Shown: piece by piece, positions 13,190-25,125 of the stretch | Layout: each line of letters begins with the position of its first letter | Numbering within the stretch: position 1 is the first letter of the stretch | NCBI GenBank assembly: GCA_031002005.1 | Contig: CM061920.1 | Coordinates: forward strand, 108,931,447-108,995,446 | Direction: 5' to 3' | Origin: Vandiemenella viatica | Taxonomy: Eukaryota; Arthropoda; Insecta; Orthoptera; Morabidae | DNA: 64,000 bases | Notes under the pieces: generated by a model | Seen by the model: only the letters and a program-made list of their open reading frames with translations | Told to the model about the DNA's origin: nothing | Database searches by the model: none | Program-made: the position numbers and the translations under genes

Positions 13190-14430
13190 TGTAGGAAATA
13201 AAATGGTTTTCAAATCAGCTTTAGGAATGACATTTATGAAAATCTCTGTTAGTGGAATATGTACAAGGTATTTCAGATGAAATGGACAAGGGAGACCAAA
13301 CTGATAGTGTACCAAAAGTTCTTTCTAAGGCATTTGACAGAGTGTGCCATAAAATGGTGGTAAATAATGTAAACAGTTTGGAATGGACAAAAAAGTTATT
13401 TGCTGGATGGAAGAATTAATAAAAAGGCTGAAAGCAAAAAGTTGAGGTAGGAAATTCAGTAAGAGGTGGAAGCGAAAATGGGATTGCCACAGGGTAGTGA
13501 ATTGGGACCATTGTTACTTATTATTCTAATGAATAATTGCATTGATTATCTACTGGGAGAAGTTAGGGTGTTTTCAGATGACATAATGTTATATAATAGG
13601 GTAAAAATGGTACAAAACTTTGAGCAGTTGGAGGTTGATCTGGACAGGCTATCAAGCTAGGTTGATAAAGGAGTCGGAATGTTATTCATTGGAAAACAAG
13701 AGGAAGGTAAGGAGACTTGTGGCATTGTACAAGGCATATATTGGTGATGAGCCCCACCCTACATGGGCGTGCAAGTTCTGCTCCGCATGGGGGCAGCACG
13801 TCCAGGAGGGCAACAAATCGAATGACCGTGTGTCGCTGCCCCATTAGTTGCCACTCTATTGTCGCCACCAGGACAGGAAAAGAGCAAAAAAAAAAAAAAA
13901 ACATCACCACGAAATAAATTTGCAGTGCTGGGTACAGGGGGCAGCAAATTTATGTAGCGGCGACCTTTTTTTTAGCTCGGCTGCTGCTTCAGGCAGTGAC
14001 ATTGGATGCAGCAGCAACACTTGGGATGGCAAAATCTGGTTGGGAAATTCCTAGACCCACCGCTGCACCATTGGCTGTAGTTACACATGGGTGGCATAAT
14101 TGGTATTGCACAAGGGCGTACAAACAGCGGTGGGCCTGTTGGTGATGATGAATGGAAAGGTATTAGTGGAAGAATTAAGAGAGGTGCATGTAAGGGAAAA
14201 GATGTCCATGAGCACAAGCTGGAACTCCATTTTAGGAACAAGGAATAGGTAAATGGGTCAAGTATTTAAATAAGTACCAAAGGAATTGAATCCAAAAATG
14301 CTGGAAGAATTTAAAATTAATATTCATAGAGGACAGAAGGGGTGGGTACACGAAATGGGGAAAATGACTGTGTAGGGAAAAAATCACTGGAATGTGAGCT
14401 GCAACACAATTAAATTGAATTAAATATTGT
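13190..14430 (+). mobile_element. LINE C copy (RT to 3' end), interrupted
   Basis: The order fits a LINE RT. LSKAFDRVCHKM (motif A region) lies near 13323, MGLPQGSELGPLL (the G-x-PQG block) near 13480, VFSDDIMLYNRV (motif C, F-x-DD variant with Ser) near 13570, and LVALYKAYIGDE near 13720. After a 390-bp insertion the frame resumes with WKGISGRIKRGACKGKD and HEHKLELHF. The copy ends with the family 3' UTR and an 'aattaaattgaattaaat' tail. Stops and frameshifts make it non-functional. Confidence 0.75.
13751..14140. mobile_element. Family D hAT-type insertion with 8-bp target duplication
   Basis: The 8-mer GGTGATGA occurs at 13743-13750 and again at 14141-14148, exactly where the LINE C reading frame (Y-K-A-H-I-G-D-E) is split. 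This marks a 390-bp insertion with an 8-bp target-site duplication, as expected for hAT elements. The ends are imperfect inverted repeats (GCCCCACCCT...GGGCGTGCAA against a GCCCACCGCT...TTGTGCAA pattern). The interior shares 'gtagcggcgacctttttttt' with the copies at 9.9 kb and 60.5 kb and has no transposase. Confidence 0.75.
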
Positions 14431-14794
14431 GAACAGATTGTAGTATTCTTTTGTGTAAAAATTATAATTTTCTTATGATCTTATTCTGTAGAATAATGAA
14501 TATGAGCATAAGCTAAAATAGTTCTCTTAATATAAACCATGTTTACAGAAAATGTTACTATCCTGGGCTCTGATGATGCAACAACATGTATCATCGTGGT
14601 TTTAAGACATTCAGGTGAGTTGAAAATAAGTTATTTTACTATTGTATTATTGCCATAAAAGTTTCTTTTTTTAAATTAAAACAGCCATATTTCCATGTTT
14701 GAGAAGATTGTTATTAACTGTATAATGGAGTAGCTTTGCTTGCAGTGATAAAATAAAATTTAACTTTGAAACAAAATTAATTTCATTACAGGAA
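14431..14794. other. No recognised feature
   Basis: AT-rich spacer between LINE C and the first Tigger-type element. Nothing identifiable. Confidence 0.4.
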
Positions 14795-15856
14795 CAGTAG
14801 AACTCCAATTATCTGAATCAATTAGGACCAGACTCCATTTGGATAATCAAAAATTTGGATAATTTGATTTTTTTCAAAAAGGGTCTATTTTAATTAATTA
14901 CTATATATATGTTGAAAATGGGAAAAAACTATTTTTCAAGAAAAAGAGCTTTGAATTAATTAAATGAAAAGGCAACACTTCTATATGTTTAGCATACTTG
15001 CAAGTGCTCTACATTAGTACAGTATGTACGTACCATACTCTAATAAAAGTCATTGCTTGCTGAACATCTCGGTCAAGCTAAACTGTTTGACTGCATTCAT
15101 CCATTTTGGGGCAGCCAAGTTGCACATCTGCTTGAAAGTAGGAAATTGCATGTGGTCACACTTGGGCTGATGCTCCATCCACTTCAACGCAGTTTCAAGA
15201 CCGGTGAATGCTTGACTAACTGATGGTCCTGTGTCTGCTTCAACTTCGACATTAAGGTCATCTTCTTCCTCAACACTTTCTTCTCTCACACCACATCACA
15301 CCTTCTCTCACATCATTTAGAATTTCATACCCAGGGTCTGACAAATCACACACCACCCACTCTTCTACATCTTCAGCATTAACTTCTCAACATCCAGGAA
15401 TTTTCAAAAGAATGTTTCACAATTCGTCAAGTGACACATCATCCCCATCTTCTCCTGTCTCTTCCATTTCATTTTCTTGAGCTTCTTTTTCCTTTTTCTC
15501 CTTTTCCTTCTCTTGTTCAGTTGGTATGCTTTTCAACGTGTTCCATAACCAGGCTCAAACCTTCTGCCACCATGTAAGGGCAATCTTTCAAGTTTTTTTT
15601 GGCTAGCCAACACACCTTCTTCATTTCACACTCCACCAAAAGTTTCCCTAAAAGTTGCCTTCTGTGATGGTGTTTCATGGTTTTGATAACAGAATGGTCC
15701 ATTGGTGCAACAAACTTGTGACTTTTGGCGGTAAAAGGATTGTTTTAAACTGGCCATGCCCTCTTTCCAACAATTCTTTGGTGGGATGAGTTAAAAAAGT
15801 GATTAGGATATTCAGCGATTCGAATAGTCGGAGTTTGGATAATTGGAGTTCTGCTG
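14795..15856 (-). mobile_element. Tigger/pogo-type transposon, internally deleted
   Basis: The ends are inverted repeats: CAGTAGAACTCCAATTATCT at 14795 and its counterpart CAGCAGAACTCCAATTATCC read from 15856. The right end is followed by TA; the left flank is AA. The minus strand holds the C-terminal part of a Tigger/jerky-type transposase: PMDHSVIKTMKHHHRRQLL (the block after the third catalytic region, normally QPMDQGVI) near 15690, an acidic EEEDDLNVEVEAD linker, then a QMCNLAAPKWMNAVKQFSL-like tail and EMFSKQ. The DNA-binding domain and most of the DDE domain are missing, so the element is non-autonomous. Confidence 0.75.
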
Positions 15857-17509
15857 TATTTCTATAAATTATCTGGCTACACTAAGATATACCACTTTAT
15901 TAAATAAATCATGTTTTCATTGACATGGAATTCATTGCCAATGTCTTAGACGTAGTTTTTGTACTGAGCGTTGGGAATACAAGCAGCAAAGGGAATATAA
16001 AACGAAACATGATATGGTGAGTGATATATAGGAGATTTTTTTTATATATATCATTGTACAATACGGTTATCATTTAATGAGAAAAAGATGAGAGAACATG
16101 TGGTTCGTGTACAATTTTTTCTACTGCCATGCCTGAACTCAGGAATTCAACTGTTTACTTTTATCTGAGCTTAACTAGCTGAAGATTTATATTTTTTGAA
16201 TTGCCATTACTTACATAATGGTTCTGTTGGTCTTCTGGATTAATTTTCTAACTTGAAACCAATCATCAATCCCTGGGAGAAAGTACAGTCAAAGCTCTTT
16301 ACTCGCAGTTTTGTTATTCATGGTTTCAGTATTCGCTGCCACTGTGTTACATGTTCCACTATGACCTTTGATAAAAACGACTCTGCCACAATCGGCTCTG
16401 AATCTATTACTACTTCAACTAGTCAGTCGTTGCAATAATTCTGAGTGAATAACATGTGTCTTCTTCTCTGCTTAGGTCGCAATTTCTAATGTCTAGCAAA
16501 AGCAAAGATAATTTAGTTCCTACGTGGAAGAAAGTTGTGTTGCCGCTTAGATTAAAAATAGTAATGCTTTACCTTTTACACCTTGGCAAGTCGTTTGCAT
16601 CCATATCACATTCTTTCAATGTTAACAAATCAACTGTCTCAAGACAAAATATGGAATTCTATAGCTTTACCTCATCAAAAATTGTTCATGATCCAGTAAT
16701 TGAAAAAGTGGAAGCTGCATTTTCTTGATAGATTGAAGACCGTAACCAGAAAAGAGTGCCCTTAAATGGTACTATCCATGAGAAGGCAAAGTGTCTCTAC
16801 ACAAATTTTAAAGAACATGGTGATGAACATACAAGTGGAAGATTTCAGACATCAGAGGTTGGTTCAATAAATTCAAGGTGTGACAATCATTGTACATCAT
16901 CAAAATTGTTGGAGAAGCTACATCTGCAGACACTGCCACAGCGGAAATATATTTAATGTAGTCAAAACTGCCCTGTTTCGGAAAAGAATGCCAAACAAAA
17001 CTTTCATATCCAAAAGTGAAAAGTGCGCCTCTGGTTTCAAGGCAGGAAAAGATAGAGTTATACTGCTGCTGTGTTCTAACACATCAGGTGATTGTGTTAG
17101 TAAGCCCCTAATGCTTTACAGGTCTTCAAGTCCCCGTGTTTTGAAAAATCAAAACAAGGACAACCTGCTGGTGTTTCGACGTGCAAGTAAGAAAGCGTGG
17201 GTTACAAATTATTTTTTGCTTTGTTTGTGAAGTTGAAACTTATTTAAAGAATAATAGTTTAGCCTTTAAGGCCATTTTAGTTTTGTACAATGCACCAGGT
17301 CACCCTCGTGAGTTTTAAACTATCCATCCAAAGATAAAGGTGATATTCTTGCCTCCTAACATGACAGCTTTACTTCTACCTATGGACCAAAGAATAATCT
17401 GGCCTTTAAGGTCTATTACATTAGACAAACCTTCAAAATCATACTGGACATAATGCAATGCAATCCTGATAAGAATGTTACGAAATCCTTAAAAAAAAAA
17501 AATTGACAT

Positions 17510-18190
17510 AGCAAATCCATGGTGTGAGGGGATATACGAGAGAAGTAAAGGAATTGGGTTAGAAAACTTTGGTCAGGCCATTGCTTGAATATGTTAGTGT
17601 ATTATGGGATCCACATTTTAAGTATCAAATACAGGAGTTGGAGAAGGGGCAAAGAAGGGCTGCCAGATTTGTTTCTGGAAATTATTGCAGAACGCAATCA
17701 GTAACAGATATGATAAAAGAGCTGGAACGGGACTCATTGGAAGACAGAAGGAGGATGGAGAGGGTCATGGGGGTGTACAAGGCACATATTGGTGATGAGA
17801 CATCGAAAAATATTTGTGTAAGAATTGAAAGTAATGCATGGAAGGGAAAAGATGACCATGACCACAAGCTGGCACTTGATTTGAGCCACAAGGATGTAGG
17901 AAGATTCTCTTTTTTAGGTAAGGGTGTCAGGGATTGGAATAAGTTACCAAAAGAAATGATGAATAATTTAACAAAAATGTTAAAAGTATTTAAAGTTAAA
18001 ATTTGTAGAGGGTAAATGTAGCACAGGATAGGAAGGAATAGAGGATTGCATCAAACCAGTCTAAAGACTGACGACTGCAAAAAAAAAAAAAATGTAGGTG
18101 GATGCAGAAAAGGGGGATGATGGGTGTTTAGGGAAAATTTCCATCAGAGCATGTGCTCCATTGCAATTTAATTTAATTTAATAAATGAAT
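17510..18190 (+). mobile_element. LINE C 3' fragment nested in the Tigger element
   Basis: This is the best-preserved copy of the C-terminal part of LINE C ORF2, with an open frame from 17569 to 18015. It reads VRPLLEYVSVLWDPHFKYQI, GQRRAARFVSGNYCR, WKGKDDHDHKLALDLSHKD, FLGKGVRDWNKLPKEMMNNL and then VFKVKICRG before the stop. The 3' UTR holds the family motif with 'catgtgctccattgcaattt' and a TTTAA-repeat tail. The 5' truncation at about 17510 is normal for LINE insertion. It separates the Tigger PMDQ block from WKKLWP, so it landed after the Tigger element. Confidence 0.85.
18022..18089 (+). mobile_element. 68-bp poly-A retroposon tail with 8-bp target duplication
   Basis: AAATGTAG occurs at 18014-18021 and again at 18090-18097 inside the LINE C 3' UTR. 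Between them is a 68-bp sequence that contains 'catcaaaccagtctaaagac' and ends in a run of A. The copy of this UTR at 60.9 kb lacks the insert. This is a severely 5'-truncated retroposon (SINE or LINE 3' end) mobilised by target-primed reverse transcription. Confidence 0.7.
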
Positions 18191-18844
18191 CATTGTAAGA
18201 ACTGAAGCCATACACTTTGAAATCATGCTGGAAAAAACTGTGGCCTGATCTCATTGTTGGAAATGATAAAGAATCCGTGCAAATTCGAACTTTAACCACA
18301 AACATCGCTCAAGTTACAAATGGAATATTACAAGATGGTTTTGAACAGATAGAATCAAGTAACATTCAAGAGTTTCTTGAATCGCAAGATGAACATTTGA
18401 CTGAAATCGACTTAGAAGAAATGTTAATTCCACTACCCATTGAAGAAGGGGCTTCAACGAGCACTGAAATGGTGACATTTAATTTTTTAAGTGAAGATCT
18501 ACGGATGACAAATGAACTTTGTGATTTCTTCATGAAAATTGATCAATCTATGGAAAGAAGTCTTATTTTTTAAAAAAAAAATTGTTAATGCCACATCTGA
18601 ATATCAATCCGAATTGAAAAAACCTTTTAAAAGTGGTAAAACGAGAAAAAATTACTAAATTCTTTAAAACATTGCCTAATCCTGACAGCGATAATTAAAA
18701 CATGTTGTTTAAAATCTCTTAATAAATTTACTTTTTTTGGAACCTTGGAACGTGTTCCCTACAATCCCATACAAATTATCATTCCATATTCATGGCATAT
18801 TTACTGAACATATCCCCCACGAATAAGGAGCTTTTACGTGTCTG

Positions 18845-19260
18845 AAAACAATTCAGATTACCAGTAGTTTCATCTGAATAATATTTTATTTTGGCTAATT
18901 TTTCTTGTTTTATCATTAGGATACAATTCTAAATGTGCAATAAAGTAATCAACTTTGTGTGAATGGGAGGAGTAAGCAGGAAAATTAACAAGGCACACTC
19001 TTATGGAAAAAATATTGTGATAAATTTACACATTGTAATGAAAAAATCATTTGATCCATAAAATATTTTAAAAATAGTTAAGACTAGTAATTAATATTAA
19101 TCTCATGTGGTTGTAATTAGCTGCTCTAACCTAACCTTCTGGTCCTACCAGCTACGAGGACCTACAACTTAATATGGTATCCGAAAACACATTTTGGCAT
19201 ATTACACATTACACACCATGCTGTGCCAGATGTCAAGTTTGGGTGAAGTGCTTTTTAAAA
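18845..19260. other. No recognised feature
   Basis: AT-rich spacer; nothing identifiable. Confidence 0.4.
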
Positions 19261-19330
19261 TCCAAGCCAAAACTGTAATTCGAAACAGGAACCTTACAAT
19301 CTTCAGATGTTTTAACCAATGAGCCACCAA
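19261..19330 (-). repeat. tRNA-like (SINE-head-like) sequence
   Basis: Read on the minus strand, the block has an A-box-like GGCTCATTGGTTAAAAC and, about 30 bases later, a degenerate B-box GTTTCGAATTA. Spacing is tRNA-like, but acceptor pairing is not convincing, so it is more likely a SINE head or tRNA relic than a tRNA gene. Confidence 0.4.
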
Positions 19331-19429
19331 AAAAAATGATTACCTTTCTTATTGGAGTGTGTTTTTATTACACTGTTGAATTTTGTACATGAAATAACTT
19401 GCCTATTATCTCATTTCATAATATTTTTG

Positions 19430-21170
19430 TTATTATTCTTAAATTCATTGAGGGCGCCATCCAACTATTTTGGCTCTTATGACTTTCAGTTATAAATTCT
19501 TTCGGTGTTACTGGTGAATTTTTCAGATTCTTGTTCGGTAATTTTATCCAATCCCTGTCTTCCTCAAAAGAAAAGTTTCCCATATTTTACACTTGAAACT
19601 AAATTGTTAGTTTATGATCATGGTTATCTCTTTCCTTCCACATACTACTCCTAATTCTTCTAACAATATCCATTCAAGCCTCATCTCCATATCCACCTTG
19701 TACACTCCAGCATTCTCTTCACCCACCTCCTATCTATCAATGACTCCCAACCAAACTCCTTTATAATAATAGTTACTGATTGCATTCTGTGATAATTTCC
19801 AAAGACAATTCTAGCTGACCTCCTTTTTAACCCCATGAACTATTGTATTTGATATATGCAAAATTTGGTCCTGTATTAAACCATTCTACACAAGCAGTGA
19901 TGAGACCAAGGTCAAGCAATCCAGTTCTGTCACTTTCCTGGTACATCACCTCATCACCCTTTCCAGTAAACAAAGGATATTCACACCCTACCATTTGCAC
20001 ACTGTGTTCTGCCCAATTTAGGAAACCATTAAATGTTATGTCAAGTTATTTACACTTATGGTATCAAAAACCAATTCCTGCTCCTGCACCATATTCACTG
20101 AAAACCTTTATTTTATTTAGTGGTGTACCTAATAAACTAAATCTTCCTGGCATTTATCTTAATTCCATGTTGACCTAAAACTAGATGTCCTATTCAAATT
20201 CTCTTGTAGTTGTTCAGTCTTCTTCCATGTTAAACATATTATACAGTATAATATTATGTTATTTGCAAACAGTTGTAAATAACCAATGCATTCAATAGTC
20301 GAAATAGGAAAAAACAAATAGGGCCAATATGCTACCCAGTAGGACTCCTCTTTTAACTTTGACCTGTTTTGATAATGCATTTCCTAACAAAACTCTTTAA
20401 AGAATTCCTCTACCAATTATAAATTTTTCATGCATTCCAATTATTGGGCACCATTTTATGGTGTGTTCTGTCAAATACTTTCAAGAGATTCAGTGCCACT
20501 CTGTTGACTTAGCCTCATTCATCCAGTTAATCAGACATTTCTTGCCTCACAGTCATTTCTGATGTGGATGCATATCAATCTTTCCATCATCTTACCTACC
20601 AGTAACATCAAACTCATGAGAAGTGTAACTTTCAGCTCTATTTTTCTCTCCTTATTTGTGAACTGATTCTACCACAGCACTTTTCCAGTTCTCTGGTAAA
20701 TGACAAGTATTCAGACTCAATATAAAAAATACTTAGAAGTATGGTACAACAGCATATCTGTCCATCTTTAATACATCAGTATTCATATTGTCCATTCTGG
20801 TCTCTTATCACTTCTTAGTTCCCTCATTCTATCCTTGCAACCCATTTTTAATGTTTTATGTGAAGAAGCTCCTCCTCTTATTTTCCCTTCCTATCCCAGA
20901 ATCATAGACGCTAATAGTCTCATTAAACCAGTAAATTAGACCTCCAGACTTATTCATAACATTAATAACTTCTTATAAAAGCTTTCACAATGTGCAAAAT
21001 TGTACAATTCCCACATTTTTAATGTCTCTATTATAATAACCTTATTGCAATAATAGGTTCACTGATGGTCTTTCTGGTCTGAAGACATATTGTTTCTTTT
21101 GTAATCAACTTTCCACCACTCCCCATAACCTTCTCTCCATCATCTTCTCAAATATTTGAGAAGAATGACA
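19430..21170 (-). mobile_element. LINE C copy, long but decayed
   Basis: The minus strand reads through LINE C landmarks from high to low coordinates: an RT-like section at 21.0-21.15 kb, FDRTHHKM-like (motif A side) near 20480, FANNIILY (decayed F-A-DD) near 20270, then the 'tccagtaaacaaaggatatt' and 'tgcaaaatttggtcctgtat' stretches equivalent to those at 28.7-28.9 kb, and the C-terminal region near 19640. Catalytic DD has become NN and stops are numerous. Confidence 0.65.
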
Positions 21171-21382
21171 TAAGAGTGTTATACCTCTGCAATACTAACA
21201 TTTTCTTTTATTCCTATTCTTGAAGACTGACACAACCATACACCACTTAAATTATTTGGCAACTGTTTTCTCTTTCCGCATTAATCTTGGCACTCGGTAT
21301 AACCACTATATTCATCCGACACCTATTGTTCTTATCTTCCACATCAAGTGTTTTGCCATGCTTCATTTTCTTCCAGAATCAT

Positions 21383-21645
21383 CAATTAAATTTAATTGTG
21401 ATTTCGTAGAAAACTCCAGTGGCATTTTCCTTACTCACCCATCATTTTTGTTCATTCTACTTGCCTACTTTTGCCCTCTACAATTTTTTTTTTTTTACCC
21501 ACATTTTTTTGAAAAATTATTATCACTTTCCTTAGTAATTTATTCCAATCCCTGACACCCTTATCTATGAAAGAAAATTTCCCACAACCTTATGCCAGAA
21601 AATGAGTGTCACTTTATAGTCATGGTCAGCTTTTCCTTTACAAGG
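21383..21645 (-). mobile_element. LINE C 3'-end fragment
   Basis: The reverse complement matches the last part of LINE C ORF2 and its 3' UTR, including the GKGVRDWNK-like region at about 21555 and the 'gccctctaca' stretch. It starts with a TTTAATT-type tail at 21387. A short 'gggagcatccataaactacgt' follows at 21646 and resembles the terminus of the 47.2-kb repeat. Confidence 0.6.
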
Positions 21646-21847
21646 GAGCATCCATAAACTACGTAACTCTATTCAGATCTCCTGTGAACTCCCTCCTCCA
21701 TGTAGCCTGATGTGGCAACTGCCTTTATCTTCACCTCCCCCCTTTTCCCCACATTGCACCTCAAATATTTGTGATTCTAGAAGACATTTTGTACTATTTT
21801 TACATGCTTTATATTATCTTGACCTGTATGTATTTATGTATCCATGT

Positions 21848-23735
21848 AATGGAATCTTGCAATCAATTTTCACCCACTTCCAGATGTCCGAGTTGTTAGA
21901 AATTTTGCATACATATTAAGAACTAGTGACAATAGAAAAATAATGAAATCTTTCCATTCAATTTTGACTCACTTCCAGATTTCCGAATTGTTTGAAATTT
22001 TGTAAAGATATTAGAAACTGGTGACAATGCAATAAATTCATAGCTATGTCCCTATGTTAGCAGTAACAACAGAAAACCATCTGAATGCAATGGAATATTT
22101 TGTTTCAATGTACACTGATTTCCCGACATTCGAATGGTTTAAAAATTTGCACACATATAAAGAACCAGTGAAAATACAATAATTTCACAGCTGTGTCCTT
22201 CTGTTCTCATTACTTTTATAGTAATCATAGGAAAGTAATGGAATCTGTCAATTCAATTTCACCCACTTTCAGATACCTGAATTGCTGAAAATTATGCATA
22301 CACATTAAGAATCAGTGAGAATACAATAATCTCATAGCAACATCCTGCTATTCTCATTACTTTGATAGTAACAATAGGAAAATAATGGAATTAATTCAAT
22401 TTCACACACTTTTAAATATACGAATAGTTTGAAATTATGCATGCCTATTAAGAACCTGTAAAAATACAATATTTTAACAGCGACATTTGCTATTCTCATT
22501 ACTTCGACAGTAACAACAGAAAAGTAACTAAATCTTTCCGTTCAATTTTCACTCGCTTCCAGATTTCTGAATTGTTTGAAATTTTGTAAACATATCAGGA
22601 ACTAGCGACAAAATTAATTTGATAGCTATATCCTGATATTCTCATTACTTTTACAGTAACAATAGAAAATTAATGGAATCATTCCATTCAATTTCACACA
22701 CTTCCAGAAAATCAAATTGTCTGAAATTATGCACACATATTAAGAACCACTGACAATATAATAATCTCATAGTAACGTCCCACTATACTCTTTTACTTCG
22801 ATAATAACAATAGGAAAGTAACGGAATCAATTAATTCAATTTCACTCCCTTCCAGAAATCCATATTGTCTCAAATTATGCACACATATTAAGAACTAGAA
22901 TAATAATTTTATAGCAACGTCTTGCTAGTCTCATTACTTTGATAGTAATGATAGGAAAATAATGGAACCTATCAATTCAATTTCACCCACTTTCAGATAT
23001 CCAAATTATTTTTTGAAATTATGCACACATATTAGGAACTGTTGACAATAAAATAATTTCATAGCTGTGTCCTGTTGTTCTCATTACTTTGACAGTAAAA
23101 ATAGAAAAATGATTAAATATGATGGAATCTTGCAACTGAATTCTAATCCACATCCAGATGTCCAAATTGTTTGAAAGTTTGCACATCTATTGAGAAGCAA
23201 TGACAACATGGCCGCATTTGACCATAGGCTACCTAGCCTGCAGAGTAAGGGCCTGCACCACAAAGGGGAACTCACACCACATCAAGAGGGCCCCCCATCC
23301 TATGCCATAAATTCCTACGCCGCCGACAGCGGCCCGCAACACAAGTATAACCTAGGGGTACACAAAGCCTAAATGGGGCCCTGGATGACAATTTAATAAT
23401 TTCATAGCTGTGACCTAATATTCTCATTACTTTGGCAGTAACTATACAGAAGTAGATGTCTGTAATGAAATCTTGTAATTGAATTTCAACCCAATTCCCG
23501 ATGTCCGAATTGTTCAAAATTTTGCATGTGTTCAGAACCAGTGACAATACAATAATTCATAGCTATATCCTGTTATTCTAATTACAGTAACAATAGAATG
23601 CAATGAAATATTTCATTTCAGTGTTCACACACCTCCTGACGTCCAAATTGTTTGAAATCTTGCACACGTATTAAGATCAGTGACAATCCAATAATTTCAT
23701 ATCTATGTCCTGAAATTCACATTGTGAACTAAAAA
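21848..23735. repeat. Diverged satellite array, about 147-bp unit, about 12 copies
   Basis: Repeated landmarks such as 'ttctcattactttgatagta' recur at about 22202, 22352, 22492, 22638, 22785, 22927, 23076, 23411 and 23566. Spacing is 140-155 bp except where a 178-bp element interrupts at 23207. Each unit also contains an 'aattcaatttcacccacttc'-like and a 'gcacacatattaagaacta'-like segment. Units differ by many substitutions, so the array is old. There is no coding capacity. Confidence 0.85.
23207..23384. mobile_element. 178-bp hAT-type MITE inside the satellite
   Basis: The element is flanked by ATGACAA at 23200-23206 and 23385-23391. Its ends are imperfect inverted repeats, CATGGCCGCATTTG against CCAGGGCCCCATTTA. 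It is far more GC-rich than the AT-rich satellite it interrupts and contains the 'gagggccccccatcctatgc' motif of short hAT-derived elements. It has no ORF of its own. Confidence 0.7.
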
Positions 23736-24132
23736 GTTAAAAATAAAAGTATAGTTAAAAAAAAACTAAAATACCTGATTTTGTAGAAATTTTAACTAAA
23801 AGGTTATAAAAATTTTGTTCAGCAACACTAAGATGTCCCACAATTCAGTATAACTTTTTGAATAAGCTTAAAATAAGAATAAAGTCACGGATTAAAAAGT
23901 TTAATGTGAAAAAAGTGTGGGGCGCTCTGCACTTGCACTTAATGATAGTGATAAAAAAATTTAAGAATACTGATATCTAGCACCCCACACTTCTTTACAT
24001 TGAAGATAACTTTTTAATCAGTGACTTTATTCTTATTTTAAGCTTATTCCAAAAAGTTATTTCTCCTAAGTTCTTAAAGTTTTAAAGTAGTTTAAAAAGT
24101 AAATGTTTTAACTTTTTTTTCTCTTAAGTATC

Positions 24133-25125
24133 ATAAAGGATACTAAGTGTGAAAATTGCCAAAGATTGGTAAGAAAAGGAGTGACGTGCCGGGACTGCTG
24201 GCGCTGGTTTCACTGGGGGTGCAGCGATGTTGCTAACAGGGACTCTTGTGCCAGTATTGCCTGGAACTGTCACTCCTGCAGAATTAATGACCAGGAGCAG
24301 CAGATTCTGAAGCTCCAGTCCGATCTGGCATCTGCAGAGAGGAATTAAAAAGACCCTGAAGGCAGAACAGTGAGTGGAAAGAAATTTGCTCTGGCAGGAG
24401 AGGTAGGAGACACTGTCTGTCTGATGGTTTCCAGCTGAAGACATCCAATGTCTTTCAGCCTTTCGAGCATCTAGATGGTGACTTTGATGACCGTCGGGTT
24501 GGACTGAATGATCTGGGAGCTTTTAAAGTAAAAGAGTGAACTTTTCAGAGGGCATCTAAATGCAGAAAGGTACTGTTACTTGGAAGCAGTCATAGGAGGG
24601 AAATCAGTGAGATAGTTCAGTCTGACTTGGGGCCAGATTATGAAGTCTGCATAATTTTGAAACCAAATGAAGATCTTGGAAGTGTAGTAGCAAATGTGGA
24701 AGACATAGGGAAAGATTTGTCAGAGTAAAATTGTATTGCAATTAAGGGGGGACCAGGAAATAGTCTTGATAGGACCTAAATTATTTAATTGAGTAATACA
24801 TGCTCACATTTCATGGAACCCATGTCAGACGAATGTGGGATTTGTGGGTTTTCTTGGGCGTTATGATGAATCCTAAATGCGGCATAACATTAGGTGTTCA
24901 AATGCATCGTTGTAAATGGTTCTCTGGCAGCCAGCAAATTCACACATTAGTTTGATAGATGTGGCCTGCATTGGTAGGGACAGTTATACTCGCCATGGAT
25001 TCCATCTGAATTTCAGAGGTGTAAGGAAGCTTTCGCTTCTTATTGCTGATGAGATCAGGGGGATGCCAGGTGAGTGAAAGACATATTCCTGTTGTAAGTG
25101 ATGTTAAGGCACGGCCTTTTTTAGA
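24133..25125 (+). pseudogene. LINE A copy 1 ORF1 (PHD finger + SGNH-esterase-like)
   Basis: The frame from 24133 to 24348 contains a PHD-like Cys/His array: C-E-N-C, then CRDCWRWFHWGC, then WNCHSC, followed by a short predicted coiled coil (QEQQILKLQSDLASAE) and a stop. Further on, KVLLLGSSHRREISEIVQ (about 24570) corresponds to SGNH block I, where the usual G-D-S is changed. KGGPGNSLDR (about 24750) is the G-x-G-N block, and YTRHGFHLNFRG (about 24990) is the D/H block V. ORF1 of CR1 elements is thought to bind the LINE RNA; the esterase's role is unsettled. Interrupting stops make this copy dead. Confidence 0.7.

Larger units (their letters stand above)
16286..18844 (+). mobile_element. Second Tigger/pogo-type transposon, split by a LINE
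   Basis: The left end CAGTCAAAGCTCTTTACTCG follows a TA at 16284-16285. The right end at 18844, read inward, is CAGACACGTAAAAGCTCCTT, an imperfect inverted repeat. The plus strand carries transposase pieces in the canonical order: KIVMLYLLHLGKSFASIS and VNKSTVSRQN (CENP-B-type helix-turn-helix) at 16550-16650; RMPNKTFISKSEKCASGFKA and LLLCSNTSGD at 16990-17100; LYNAPGHP and IFLPPNMTALLLPMDQ at 17290-17390. After a LINE insertion comes WKKLWPDLI at about 18235. The D-E-T-G block is degraded and many stops occur. It belongs to a different family from the 14.8-kb element. Confidence 0.8.
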
